Source: Akkermansia muciniphila
GTDB taxonomy: Bacteria; Verrucomicrobiota; Verrucomicrobiia; Verrucomicrobiales; V1-33
Direction: 5' to 3'
Assembly (NCBI GenBank): GCA_943333275.1
Contig: CALQSQ010000001.1
Span: 49,923-113,922, forward strand
DNA length: 64,000 nt
The notes beneath the pieces are model-generated. The model had not been told where the DNA came from. It did no database searches and was given only the letters and a program-made list of their open reading frames with translations. The stretch's first letter is position 1; each line of letters begins with the position of its first letter. The position numbers were made by a program, and so were the translations under genes. Below are positions 8,209-15,676 of this stretch, one piece after another.

Positions 8209-8979
8209 ATGACCCAGCCATCCAATGACCCCGAAGCAACCCGAAGCGTTCAGTTTACTGTTGAGGGCGATCATTTCAAACTACAGGCGCAGGTTACTGT
8301 TCCCTGCGGTCCAATCCATGTGAGCGACCTATTGCCTTTGGCACGGGGGCTCTCGGACCAGATCGTTGGTGAATCCGTCAAGGCTGTCGGGGAAGCGGGC
8401 TTGAAAATTTCCTGTAAAATGGGCTGCGGGGCCTGTTGTCGGAACCTTGTCGCCATCTCCGAAGTGGAGGCCCGCTGCATTGGGAACGTCGTCGAGGAAC
8501 TGCCAGAGCCACGGCGCTCGGAAGTTCGCACACGGTTTGCAGCGGCCCGCCAGCGCCTTGAAGAGGCGGGATTGCTCGATCGATTGCGGCAGTCGGAGGC
8601 ATGGACGGAGGCGGAATATATGGAATTGATCGCCGCTTATTTTCCTCTGGGCATCCCGTGTCCCTTTTTGGAGGCGGAGTCCTGTTCCATTTATGCGGAG
8701 CGCCCCGTCACTTGCCGGGAGTTTCTCGTGGTTTCGCCGCCGGAGCATTGCGCCCAACCCGGTTCCAGGGAAGTCCAGGCGGTGCGGTTGCCGCTCCGGG
8801 TCTTCAATGCCCTCGCCCGAATGCATGCTCCCTGGGACAGGCCGGGAAGTGAACGTGCGGTGCCTTTGATCTTGGCTCCCGAATGGGCCGAAGCGCACGC
8901 TGACGAGCCGCCCGCGCAGCCGGGACCGGACCTGTTGCGGGATCTGCTGCGCCACCTGAGCATGAAGCCGGAAGACTAA
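8209..8979 (+). CDS. YkgJ-type cysteine-cluster (CxxxCxxCC) protein, copy 1
   Basis: The 256-residue protein has the YkgJ-family metal-binding pattern: CKMGCGACCR near residue 65, CPFL and SCSIY near 150, RPVTCRE near 165, and a further Cys in PPEHCAQ. The family is predicted to chelate zinc or iron, and no reaction is established. I chose the ATG at 8209 because a longer reading would overlap the start of the divergent DUF1800 gene. An N-terminal domain of about 55 residues precedes the Cys cluster and is shared with the paralogue at 10611-11357. The two paralogues flank the two Hcp-like genes. Confidence 0.88.
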   Translation: MTQPSNDPEATRSVQFTVEGDHFKLQAQVTVPCGPIHVSDLLPLARGLSDQIVGESVKAVGEAGLKISCKMGCGACCRNLVAISEVEARCIGNVVEELPEPRRSEVRTRFAAARQRLEEAGLLDRLRQSEAWTEAEYMELIAAYFPLGIPCPFLEAESCSIYAERPVTCREFLVVSPPEHCAQPGSREVQAVRLPLRVFNALARMHAPWDRPGSERAVPLILAPEWAEAHADEPPAQPGPDLLRDLLRHLSMKPED

Positions 8980-9217
8980 TTCGTGCAGTTTGGGAATCCG
9001 GCGGATCGCACATTTTCATGTGGAAATGTCTTTTCTTTGGTCTCAGAAATGATACCCTGCCGACAGTAAATCATTCGTGTAGTTACGTTTTAACCTGTTT
9101 TGCCCCAAGGGGCTTCGCGGGTGCCGGTCTCCACTGGGGTCGATCTTTCGATGCTGTGTGCAGATGCTCATTCCGCAGGTCCCCCGATTCGATACCCAAC
9201 CCAGTCCCACCCGAGCC

Positions 9218-9763
9218 ATGAAAAAAAGCATTCTTTCCGCAGCTGCAGCTGCCTTTCTGCTCAGTGCCCCCAATCTTCTCGCCGCCTCTGACTACCTCCT
9301 GGAAATAGAGGGAATCAAGGGCGAATCCAGGGACGACGTTTACCCGGAAAGCATCGAACTTGAGTCCTTCAGTTGGGGCGTTACTAACACTCCGTCCCTC
9401 AGTGGAGGAGGTGGAGCCGGGAAGGTTAGCTTCCAGGATTTGCATTTCACTACAAATCTCAGCAAGGCATCCCCGCAGTTGATGCTGGCCTGTGCCACAG
9501 GCAAGCACATCCCCAAGGCCGTGCTTCATGTTCGCAAGGCAGGAGGTGACCCTGTCGAATATTATACAGTGACGTTCACGGATATTCTCATCAGCAGCGT
9601 TCAGACAAGGGCGCCGGGAGCGACCGGGGGCGCGACGGGCGCACCAAACCCTGTTCCCACCGAGTCGCTTTCCCTGAATTTCACCAAAATCGAATTTAAA
9701 TACACGGAGGCAGACGGGACCGTAACCCAGTCGGAGGTCACCCTTTCGCCTGGCGCTCCGTAG
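9218..9763 (+). CDS. Secreted Hcp-like protein 1
   Basis: The 181-residue protein begins with a Sec signal peptide (KKS, a hydrophobic core, cleavage after LLAA). The mature part matches the Hcp (type VI tube) fold: DYLLEIEGIKGES at its start, ESFSWGV, FTTNLSKASPQLMLAC, KAVLHVRKAG, YYTVTFTDILISSV, and an ESLSLNFTKIEFKYTE end. A glycine-rich loop (ATGGATGAP) sits before the final strands. Canonical Hcp is cytoplasmic before T6SS export, whereas this one has its own signal peptide and no T6SS genes are nearby. It is followed 19 bases later by a second, more divergent copy. Confidence 0.86.
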   Translation: MKKSILSAAAAAFLLSAPNLLAASDYLLEIEGIKGESRDDVYPESIELESFSWGVTNTPSLSGGGGAGKVSFQDLHFTTNLSKASPQLMLACATGKHIPKAVLHVRKAGGDPVEYYTVTFTDILISSVQTRAPGATGGATGAPNPVPTESLSLNFTKIEFKYTEADGTVTQSEVTLSPGAP

Positions 9764-9782
9764 GGCTGAGACAATTGCAACC

Positions 9783-10565
9783 ATGAAAAGTGACCACCTA
9801 CGGGCTTGTTCAACGCTCCGCCAGAGTTGGGCGTGGGCACTGTTGGTGGGTCTCCTCGCGTTGGCCACCTCTGCAAGGAGTATGGCGGCGGTTGATATCT
9901 ATATGAAATTCGAGGGAGTTGAGGGCGAGGCGACGGAAGCGCGGTTTCTGGGCTGGTCAAAGTTGGTCGATGTCACGAGTGAGGTCCAGACACCCGCCCC
10001 AGCGGATCCGGGGAGCCCTCCGGCGGCGGCGCTGAAGCTTCAGATTTCCAAGAGGATCGACAAGAGCAGCCCACTGCTGGCGAAAGCCTGCGGGGATGGT
10101 TCCGTAACCCCCAGGGTCACCTTCGTCTGGGCAGAAGGGGGTTCGGTTTTTTTCAAAGTCATTCTGGAAAATGTTCTCGTCTCTTCCTTCACCTGCTCGG
10201 CTGAACCTGATGCCCTTCCGATGGAGTCCCTCTCCTTTACCTACCAAAAGATTGAATGGTCGTGTCTGACTGACCTTGGTCCGGATGGGGGACTCGCTGC
10301 CAAGTTCGATTCCGCGACCCAGGAGGGAGTTTTGAGAGTGCGTCCTCTGTTTCGTGCCGAACTCCTCCGCCGGGCTGGCCAGGTGGGCCTGCATCTCACA
10401 TGCCCTGTCGAGGCCGGACATCGCTATCGCATTTCCGGAAATAATTCACTCTCGGGTCCATGGCTGCCCATTCAGGAATTCACCGCCACGGATGATGGAA
10501 TTGCCGAACAATTTCTTCTGGAAGGAGTGGGGCCGTTTTTCCTGCGCGTGGAAGCTCTGGATTGA
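9783..10565 (+). CDS. Secreted Hcp-like protein 2 with extra C-terminal module
   Basis: This 260-residue protein has a signal peptide (hydrophobic WALLVGLLALATSA, cleavage near residue 36). An Hcp-like domain follows (VDIYMKFEGVEGEAT, ISKRIDKSSPLLAKAC, VFFKVILENVLVSSF, MESLSFTYQKIEWSC). The last roughly 75 residues add a beta-module: YRISGNNSLSGPW, then an acidic loop, then FFLRVEALD. Similar tails of the form Y-I-S-x-L-x-W ... FFRV are frequent on secreted Verrucomicrobia proteins, and the 13166-15619 product ends in a comparable FFRMRP segment. It probably forms an operon with the preceding gene. An assembled extracellular tube or a surface role is conjecture. Confidence 0.78.
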   Translation: MKSDHLRACSTLRQSWAWALLVGLLALATSARSMAAVDIYMKFEGVEGEATEARFLGWSKLVDVTSEVQTPAPADPGSPPAAALKLQISKRIDKSSPLLAKACGDGSVTPRVTFVWAEGGSVFFKVILENVLVSSFTCSAEPDALPMESLSFTYQKIEWSCLTDLGPDGGLAAKFDSATQEGVLRVRPLFRAELLRRAGQVGLHLTCPVEAGHRYRISGNNSLSGPWLPIQEFTATDDGIAEQFLLEGVGPFFLRVEALD

Positions 10566-10585
10566 CTTCGTTTGAAGCGGTTCAT

Positions 10586-10608
10586 CGATGATTCATTCTG
10601 AATCGTCG
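10586..10608. terminator. Hairpin between convergent genes, possible bidirectional terminator
   Basis: CGATGATTCA, loop TTC, then TGAATCGTCG form a 10-bp stem with one mismatch in the 45 bases between the convergent ends of the Hcp-like operon and the second YkgJ gene. No clean T run follows on either side, so terminator function is plausible rather than shown. Confidence 0.4.
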
Positions 10609-10610
10609 GC

Positions 10611-11357
10611 CTAATTTTCCTCCCCGCGGTCCGCCATGCCTTGAATTTCCCTGAGAAATGCCTCCACGTGCTGCGGACCCGTGCGCTCTTGCTCTGGTGC
10701 CGGATGGGCTTCCGTATAGGCAAGTGACTCTATCAGTGGCATCCACTTGAGTTTCCTATCCAGCGTAGAACTTCGCCCGAAAGCAGCCCAGACCTGTATC
10801 GGAACACTCACCTTTCGGACCTGGCCTGAACCCAATACCGCACAGCCAGCAGGAGGAGACGTTACTAAATATTCCCGACACACCAGGGGTCGATCCGCAT
10901 GGATCGAACAGCTTTCATCCTCCAAAAAAGGACAGGCCACCCCATTTTTGAAATAGGCCAGACCATACTTGCGGTAAGCCGCCTTGTCCTCGTCCGGATG
11001 GCCGTAGGGTTGAAGTCCAGTCGCCGACATGATGGCCTGCGCGGTTGCGAACCGCTCTCGTACCTGAAGGGACTTGTCCGGAGGCATTTTCTCAACCAAG
11101 GCCGCGAGATGCTGCGCTTCCGATGGGGTCACGGGGGCCATTTGCCGGCAGCAGGCTCCACAACCTTTGGAACACGAAATTTTCAACCCCCGCGCCTTCA
11201 CCTTTGATTCGGCATAATTGGTTATCTGGTCGGCGAAACGCTGCACATCCGGAAGCATCGAAAGGGGAGAATATTTACCGATCGGAACAGTAAAGCCAAC
11301 ATCGAGCACTGACTCGCCGATCCTCAGTTTACCTTCTCCGCTGATGGTCTCGGTCAT
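10611..11357 (-). CDS. YkgJ-type cysteine-cluster protein, copy 2
   Basis: The 248-residue product is a clear paralogue of the protein at 8209-8979. It has GLKISCSKGCGACCR near residue 60, CPFLEDESCSIHADRPLVCREY near 145-165 (in two adjacent blocks), and TSPPAGCA. Both have the same N-terminal domain ahead of the cluster (a TVP segment, then a DQI helix). The predicted role is metal chelation; the partner is unknown. It faces the Hcp-like genes tail to tail, so the locus reads YkgJ-Hcp-Hcp-YkgJ with the last gene inverted. The ATG at 11357 is supported by alignment with copy 1. Confidence 0.87.
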   Translation of the reverse strand: MTETISGEGKLRIGESVLDVGFTVPIGKYSPLSMLPDVQRFADQITNYAESKVKARGLKISCSKGCGACCRQMAPVTPSEAQHLAALVEKMPPDKSLQVRERFATAQAIMSATGLQPYGHPDEDKAAYRKYGLAYFKNGVACPFLEDESCSIHADRPLVCREYLVTSPPAGCAVLGSGQVRKVSVPIQVWAAFGRSSTLDRKLKWMPLIESLAYTEAHPAPEQERTGPQHVEAFLREIQGMADRGEEN

Positions 11358-11431
11358 GGTGCAGGTTGCTTCGGTTGATAAAATCTGCCAGTCATAAAAA
11401 GGCTTTCACACCCCGGTCTGGGAGGCCAGTC

Positions 11432-12223
11432 TTATTTGCTCGTCGTCACGGGAAGTGTGACCTCCAGATCGAAGGGGATTTCCTCCTTTTTGGCATCCTG
11501 CCAGATGTCCCCCTCAAGGATGACACTGGCGGCCTTGCCCTTGATGGAGTAGCTCTTGCTGTAGGTTTTTTTGCCCCCGAAGCCAAATGATCCGCTGCCA
11601 TTGTTGTCCGATTCGAGTTTGGTATTGCCTTCTCCGATAAAACGCACTGCGGCGAGAGCCTCCAGTGCATCCGAAGTCTCGATGGTTAGCTTCACACCAT
11701 CGCTGTCGGTATCGAGGTCGGAGATTTTGAAATTGATTTTGCCCAGCGCGAAGGCCGCGCCTTTTTTCAGGGCGATGACCTTGGTCCGCTCCGTTTTCTT
11801 GGTCGATGCCGTGGTGACTGCGATCTTGCCCGTGGCAATGACCTTGGTGGCGCCTTCGGCGGGCAGCTTGGAGGAGGTCACCGAAATCAACCCAATTTTG
11901 CCATCATCGCTCTTTCTGGGAAAGGATCCGAAGCCCTGACGTCCGAATTCCTTCACGATCAAATTGGTTCCCTTGTCATCGGTAAATTTCGTGAGCACGG
12001 ATTTGTCCTCATCAATTTCTATGATGCCGGAATCCTTCACGGAAAAGCCCAGCGCGATTTCCAGGCCGGTCTTGAAGGAGTTGAACGGCACCAGCTTGTT
12101 ATTGTCCGAGCCATAAGCTTTCTGAATGATTTGGACGCCAACGACTTCGACGGGGGACTCAGCGCGGATTGCGGTAGTCGAGGTGAGAGTGCACGCTAAA
12201 ATGAGGTGGGAGAGAATTTTCAT
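11432..12223 (-). CDS. Secreted protein of unknown function, Lys/Ser/Thr-rich beta domain
   Basis: I start this at the ATG at 12223 because it opens a signal peptide (KILSHLILACTLTSTTAIRAE). A longer reading from 12304 adds an unlikely leader. The 263-residue product has a mature part of alternating strands with many Lys, Thr, Gly and Asp residues, e.g. GKIAVTTASTKKTERTKV and SDNNGSGSFGFGGKKTYSK. No catalytic motif is visible. It looks like an exported beta-sandwich protein. It is divergent from the ECF sigma gene at 12432, with 208 bases between them. Confidence 0.72.
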   Translation of the reverse strand: MKILSHLILACTLTSTTAIRAESPVEVVGVQIIQKAYGSDNNKLVPFNSFKTGLEIALGFSVKDSGIIEIDEDKSVLTKFTDDKGTNLIVKEFGRQGFGSFPRKSDDGKIGLISVTSSKLPAEGATKVIATGKIAVTTASTKKTERTKVIALKKGAAFALGKINFKISDLDTDSDGVKLTIETSDALEALAAVRFIGEGNTKLESDNNGSGSFGFGGKKTYSKSYSIKGKAASVILEGDIWQDAKKEEIPFDLEVTLPVTTSK

Positions 12224-12431
12224 AACACAAAGATGAGCGGAGAGACCCGGAATTGCAACGATTTCCTCGCTCCCATGCCAGCGGATCAACGCATCGGCTT
12301 GCATCGCTAGAGTGTCCTATCTTGGTTGATGCATCACGCGCATGCGAGGGCTGCCCGGGACTTCGCCCAAAAGTTTCTGAAAGATTTCATCGCTTCAATC
12401 AGAAGAGTCTGGTGAAATCCCCTGTGTTGCC

Positions 12432-13061
12432 ATGACCGATCAGACCGATTCCCTCCTGCCCACCCGCAGCAGCCTCCTCTCCAGGCTGCGGCACGCATCC
12501 GATGCGGCCAGCTGGCAGCATTTTTTCGATAACTACGGGCGCTTGATCTACCAGGTCTGCCGCCGGGCCGGATTGGATGCGCAGGAGGCCGACGAAGTGG
12601 CGCAGGAAACGATCGTCTCCGTCTCCCAGGAACTTCCCAAGTTCAAATTTGACCGCAGCAAGGGCAGCTTCAAGGGCTGGCTCTGGCGGGTGACGCGAAA
12701 TCATGTGGCGGATTTCCTCAAGAAAAAATACCGCGACGGAGCCAGGCGCGCCGAACTACCGGAACCCAAGCCCGGAGAGGTCGCACCCATCGAGAAATTC
12801 GCCGACACCCAGGACGATCTCGATGCCATGTGGGAGGCGGAATGGAAATCCAACCTGCTCGACTGCGCCCTCAAGCGCGTCCGCAACCAAGTCTCCGCCA
12901 GAAGCTTCCAGATCTTCCATCTCAGCACAGTCCAGGGATGGACCGTGGATCAAATCAAGGCTGCACTGCGCACCGGAACCACCCAAATTTACCTTGCACG
13001 GCACCGGGTCGGACGACTTGTGAAAAAGGAAATCGCGGCGCTCCGCAAGGAGTCGGAATAG
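12432..13061 (+). CDS. ECF-type RNA polymerase sigma factor
   Basis: The 209-residue protein has region 2 (SWQHFFDNYGRLIYQVCRRAGL, EADEVAQETIVSV, and a KGSFKGWLWRVTRNHVADFLKKK segment corresponding to 2.3/2.4). A variable linker follows, then region 4 (SFQIFHLSTVQGWTVDQIKAAL and a QIYLARHRVGRLV recognition helix). It carries no membrane anchor and no anti-sigma partner is adjacent. The next genes on the strand encode a secreted lectin-like protein and a Ser/Thr kinase. In Planctomycetes and Verrucomicrobia, ECF factors without anti-sigma genes often sit near such kinases, so phosphorylation control is a reasonable inference. Confidence 0.9.
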   Translation: MTDQTDSLLPTRSSLLSRLRHASDAASWQHFFDNYGRLIYQVCRRAGLDAQEADEVAQETIVSVSQELPKFKFDRSKGSFKGWLWRVTRNHVADFLKKKYRDGARRAELPEPKPGEVAPIEKFADTQDDLDAMWEAEWKSNLLDCALKRVRNQVSARSFQIFHLSTVQGWTVDQIKAALRTGTTQIYLARHRVGRLVKKEIAALRKESE

Positions 13062-13165
13062 GCGGTTCTTTTCCTCCAGGAGGTGATTAGTAAAAAATTT
13101 GAAAATAACTGATAAGCGACCGGGGCTGCCAGGGAAGAGCAGGGTGAACACCAACTCACCGTCCC

Positions 13166-15619
13166 ATGAAAACCTCCTCATCCCTCATTCGTCGCTTAGC
13201 GCTTCTGCTGTCCCTGCTGAACATTGATTCAAACGCCCTCCAGGCTGCAGGTCCCTATGCCCATTACGTCGCGGCCGATAATGGTGGTATCTACGCCGTG
13301 GGGGACGACGGGGGCTTGTCTTATTTCCGGCACCAGCCTGAGAATGGATTTCCGGCATGGAGTCAGGATATATTTAGCAATGCGGGTTGGGGAGTCGATC
13401 ACCTTTTCTACAGCGGAAACGGGGTGCTCTACGTTGCAAATCTCAAGGGTGAACTCGTTTACTACCGGGACAGCATTGTGGGAAACAGCCACACCTTTCT
13501 CAACTCACCCACCAAGGTGAGTCTTGGAAACGGATGGGCCGCATATCGATGGCTGCTGGGCGATGGTGGCGGCCGCATCTACGCCATTGATGAGGGCGGA
13601 GAGTTGTATTTTTACCAGCACAGCGAGCAACCTGATCTCAACTGGCCGGTGCCGAATGCCCAGCATATTGGATCGGGATGGCAGAATTACAAATGGGTGA
13701 TCGCTGGACGCGATGGCATCATTTACGCGGTGAATCACGCGGGGCAAATGTTCTATTATCGTGATCTCGCCCGCGACGGCACGGTCAACTGGCAATTCGG
13801 AGGACTGCCGCTGTTTATCGGTGATGGTTGGAATCGTATGCAGCATGTGGTTTCCTCGGGAAATGGAAATCTTTACGGCATCGATCCTAATGGGAACGTT
13901 TATTACTATCACATCAGCGTGAACAACGCCGGCGAGGCGGACTACACTGGCAGCAATCCCGCAACCCATATTAATCCCGGTGCTCCGGTTGAACCGCACC
14001 TTTACAAGGGGGTCTATTGCTGGCCGCTGTCGGGAGCACCGGGGGATGGAATTGATTTCAAAATTTCGCTGGAAGGACCAACCCAAATTACATTTTCCCG
14101 ATTGTATGGATCGCCCACCGGAAATGGTCCCCAGCGTATCTTCAAGCATGAGGAGGTCATCACCACAAGCATCCAGCCCGTTCTGGATGTCCCGGCCCGA
14201 CTCGGCTGTGGATGGGAAACAACGTATCATCTCACCGTTCCTGCCGACTGGGAATCCGGAACCTATCTCTGCCAATGCTATCCTGTAGGCGGCTCTGATG
14301 ATCCTGCGGACGGGCAGGCCTTTGAAGCCACCTTCATTGTTAAGCCTGACCCAGCCAAGCGGAGCAAGATCGCCTGTCTGGCGAATACCAACACCTGGAA
14401 TGCCTACAATCCCGTCTGGGGAGGGTCTCATTATACAGCCAACCGTTCGAATCTCAGTTTCCTGCGCCCCCTGACTGATAACGTCACGCAAAACAGCGGC
14501 CTCTCCCTGGGTCTTTATCACCTCGGATCGGGGGAGATGTGGGTGCAGAGTTGGTTCGAATACGAGAGTATCCGTCCAAGCACGGGCATCATTCCTGGCA
14601 TTGGAGTGCGTCCTGACGTTTACACCGATTTGGATTTCCACAATGGTGTCGATCTCAGCTCGTATTGCGCGATCTTCATTTCCACCCATCCCGAATATTG
14701 GTCCGGCGAAATGTATTTCCATCTCAGCGATTATCTGCGGGATGGGGGGACTTTGTTTTACCTTGGAGGAAATGGAATCTACGAACGAGTCTCCTACTCC
14801 CCTGATCAAACCCGAATGGTGCTCAATGGTGGCGTGGACGTCCCGGAGGAGGGGATCAACGGTATCCATTTCCCACCGTATCTCTTTCGAACGGCCACCT
14901 TTCCTACCATGAATGAGCGTGACTTACTGGGGGTGGCCACGGCTGCCTGTGGAGTTGGTGGCGGAGGCTATACCATTATGAGTCCCAATCATCCTATATT
15001 GAGGAACGTAATTTCGGACGGATTGGGGATGATCGGCGCAGGGGAAAATGGCCTGTTCCGCATAAGTCCGCGCGCTGAAGGCATGAATGGAAAAGCTGCT
15101 GGATTCGAGACAGACAACGCGGAGGGCGCAGATAAAATCATTGGCGGTTCCTGCTCGACGGGACCGGTTCCTGCGACAACGGGAATTCCACTCAATGCGT
15201 TGCAAGCCCGGCGGGTCGTGCTCGGCAGAGCCATGGCAATCAATGGCGGGGGCGATGCCGAAATGATTTACTATCCTCATCCCGGAGGTGGGTTCGTCTT
15301 CAGTGTGGGGTCCATCACCTTTGGGGGCATGTTGGCGGTGGATCCGCAGCTCCAGACTCTCATGCGCAATGTCCTGCGGGAAGCCTGCACGCCGAGTCCC
15401 TCGATTCTTTCGTTTACGGCCTCGTCACCAGGGAAATACCTTATCAAGTTTCATGGGCATCCGGGAGGTTCCTTTCGTGTGCAGGGAACGGCAGTCCTCA
15501 GTGATTTTTGGGATGACTTGCAGGACTATAATTTGAGTGCCGACTCAGATGAAGCCACCTTTTCCCGGGTGTCTGCTGTACCACGTTACTTCTTCCGAAT
15601 GAGGCCCATCAGATTTTAG
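13166..15619 (+). CDS. Secreted tachylectin-like propeller fused to a DMFase-large-subunit-like domain
   Basis: This 817-residue protein has a signal peptide (KTSSSLIRRLALLLSLLN). Residues about 28-255 form five repeats of about 45 residues of the tachylectin-2 type (IYAVGDDGGLSYFRH, LYVANLKGELVYYRD, IYAIDEGGELYFYQH, IYAVNHAGQMFYYRD, LYGIDPNGNVYYYHI), a sugar-binding beta-propeller. Residues about 275-740 resemble the N,N-dimethylformamidase large subunit: a GIDFKISL beta domain, then LANTNTWNAYNPVWGG, ISTHPEYWS and LFYLGGNGIYERV. The C-terminal 70 residues form a FRV...FFRMRP beta-module. The small DMFase subunit is not adjacent, so activity as an amidohydrolase is uncertain. It lies between the sigma and kinase genes. 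Confidence 0.82.
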   Translation: MKTSSSLIRRLALLLSLLNIDSNALQAAGPYAHYVAADNGGIYAVGDDGGLSYFRHQPENGFPAWSQDIFSNAGWGVDHLFYSGNGVLYVANLKGELVYYRDSIVGNSHTFLNSPTKVSLGNGWAAYRWLLGDGGGRIYAIDEGGELYFYQHSEQPDLNWPVPNAQHIGSGWQNYKWVIAGRDGIIYAVNHAGQMFYYRDLARDGTVNWQFGGLPLFIGDGWNRMQHVVSSGNGNLYGIDPNGNVYYYHISVNNAGEADYTGSNPATHINPGAPVEPHLYKGVYCWPLSGAPGDGIDFKISLEGPTQITFSRLYGSPTGNGPQRIFKHEEVITTSIQPVLDVPARLGCGWETTYHLTVPADWESGTYLCQCYPVGGSDDPADGQAFEATFIVKPDPAKRSKIACLANTNTWNAYNPVWGGSHYTANRSNLSFLRPLTDNVTQNSGLSLGLYHLGSGEMWVQSWFEYESIRPSTGIIPGIGVRPDVYTDLDFHNGVDLSSYCAIFISTHPEYWSGEMYFHLSDYLRDGGTLFYLGGNGIYERVSYSPDQTRMVLNGGVDVPEEGINGIHFPPYLFRTATFPTMNERDLLGVATAACGVGGGGYTIMSPNHPILRNVISDGLGMIGAGENGLFRISPRAEGMNGKAAGFETDNAEGADKIIGGSCSTGPVPATTGIPLNALQARRVVLGRAMAINGGGDAEMIYYPHPGGGFVFSVGSITFGGMLAVDPQLQTLMRNVLREACTPSPSILSFTASSPGKYLIKFHGHPGGSFRVQGTAVLSDFWDDLQDYNLSADSDEATFSRVSAVPRYFFRMRPIRF

Positions 15620-15676
15620 CCTTTGTTAAGCCGAGCTTGCCGAGGGCGGTGTTTCCTGCCAAAACACCTGCGAACC

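Noticed and set aside
9218..10565. Evidence for a type VI secretion system
   Set aside because: Only Hcp-like proteins are present, with Sec signal peptides, and no sheath, baseplate or ATPase gene is in the window.
13505..14869. 454-codon minus-strand ORF
   Set aside because: It lies antisense inside the lectin/DMFase-like gene, whose frame has clear repeats and domains.
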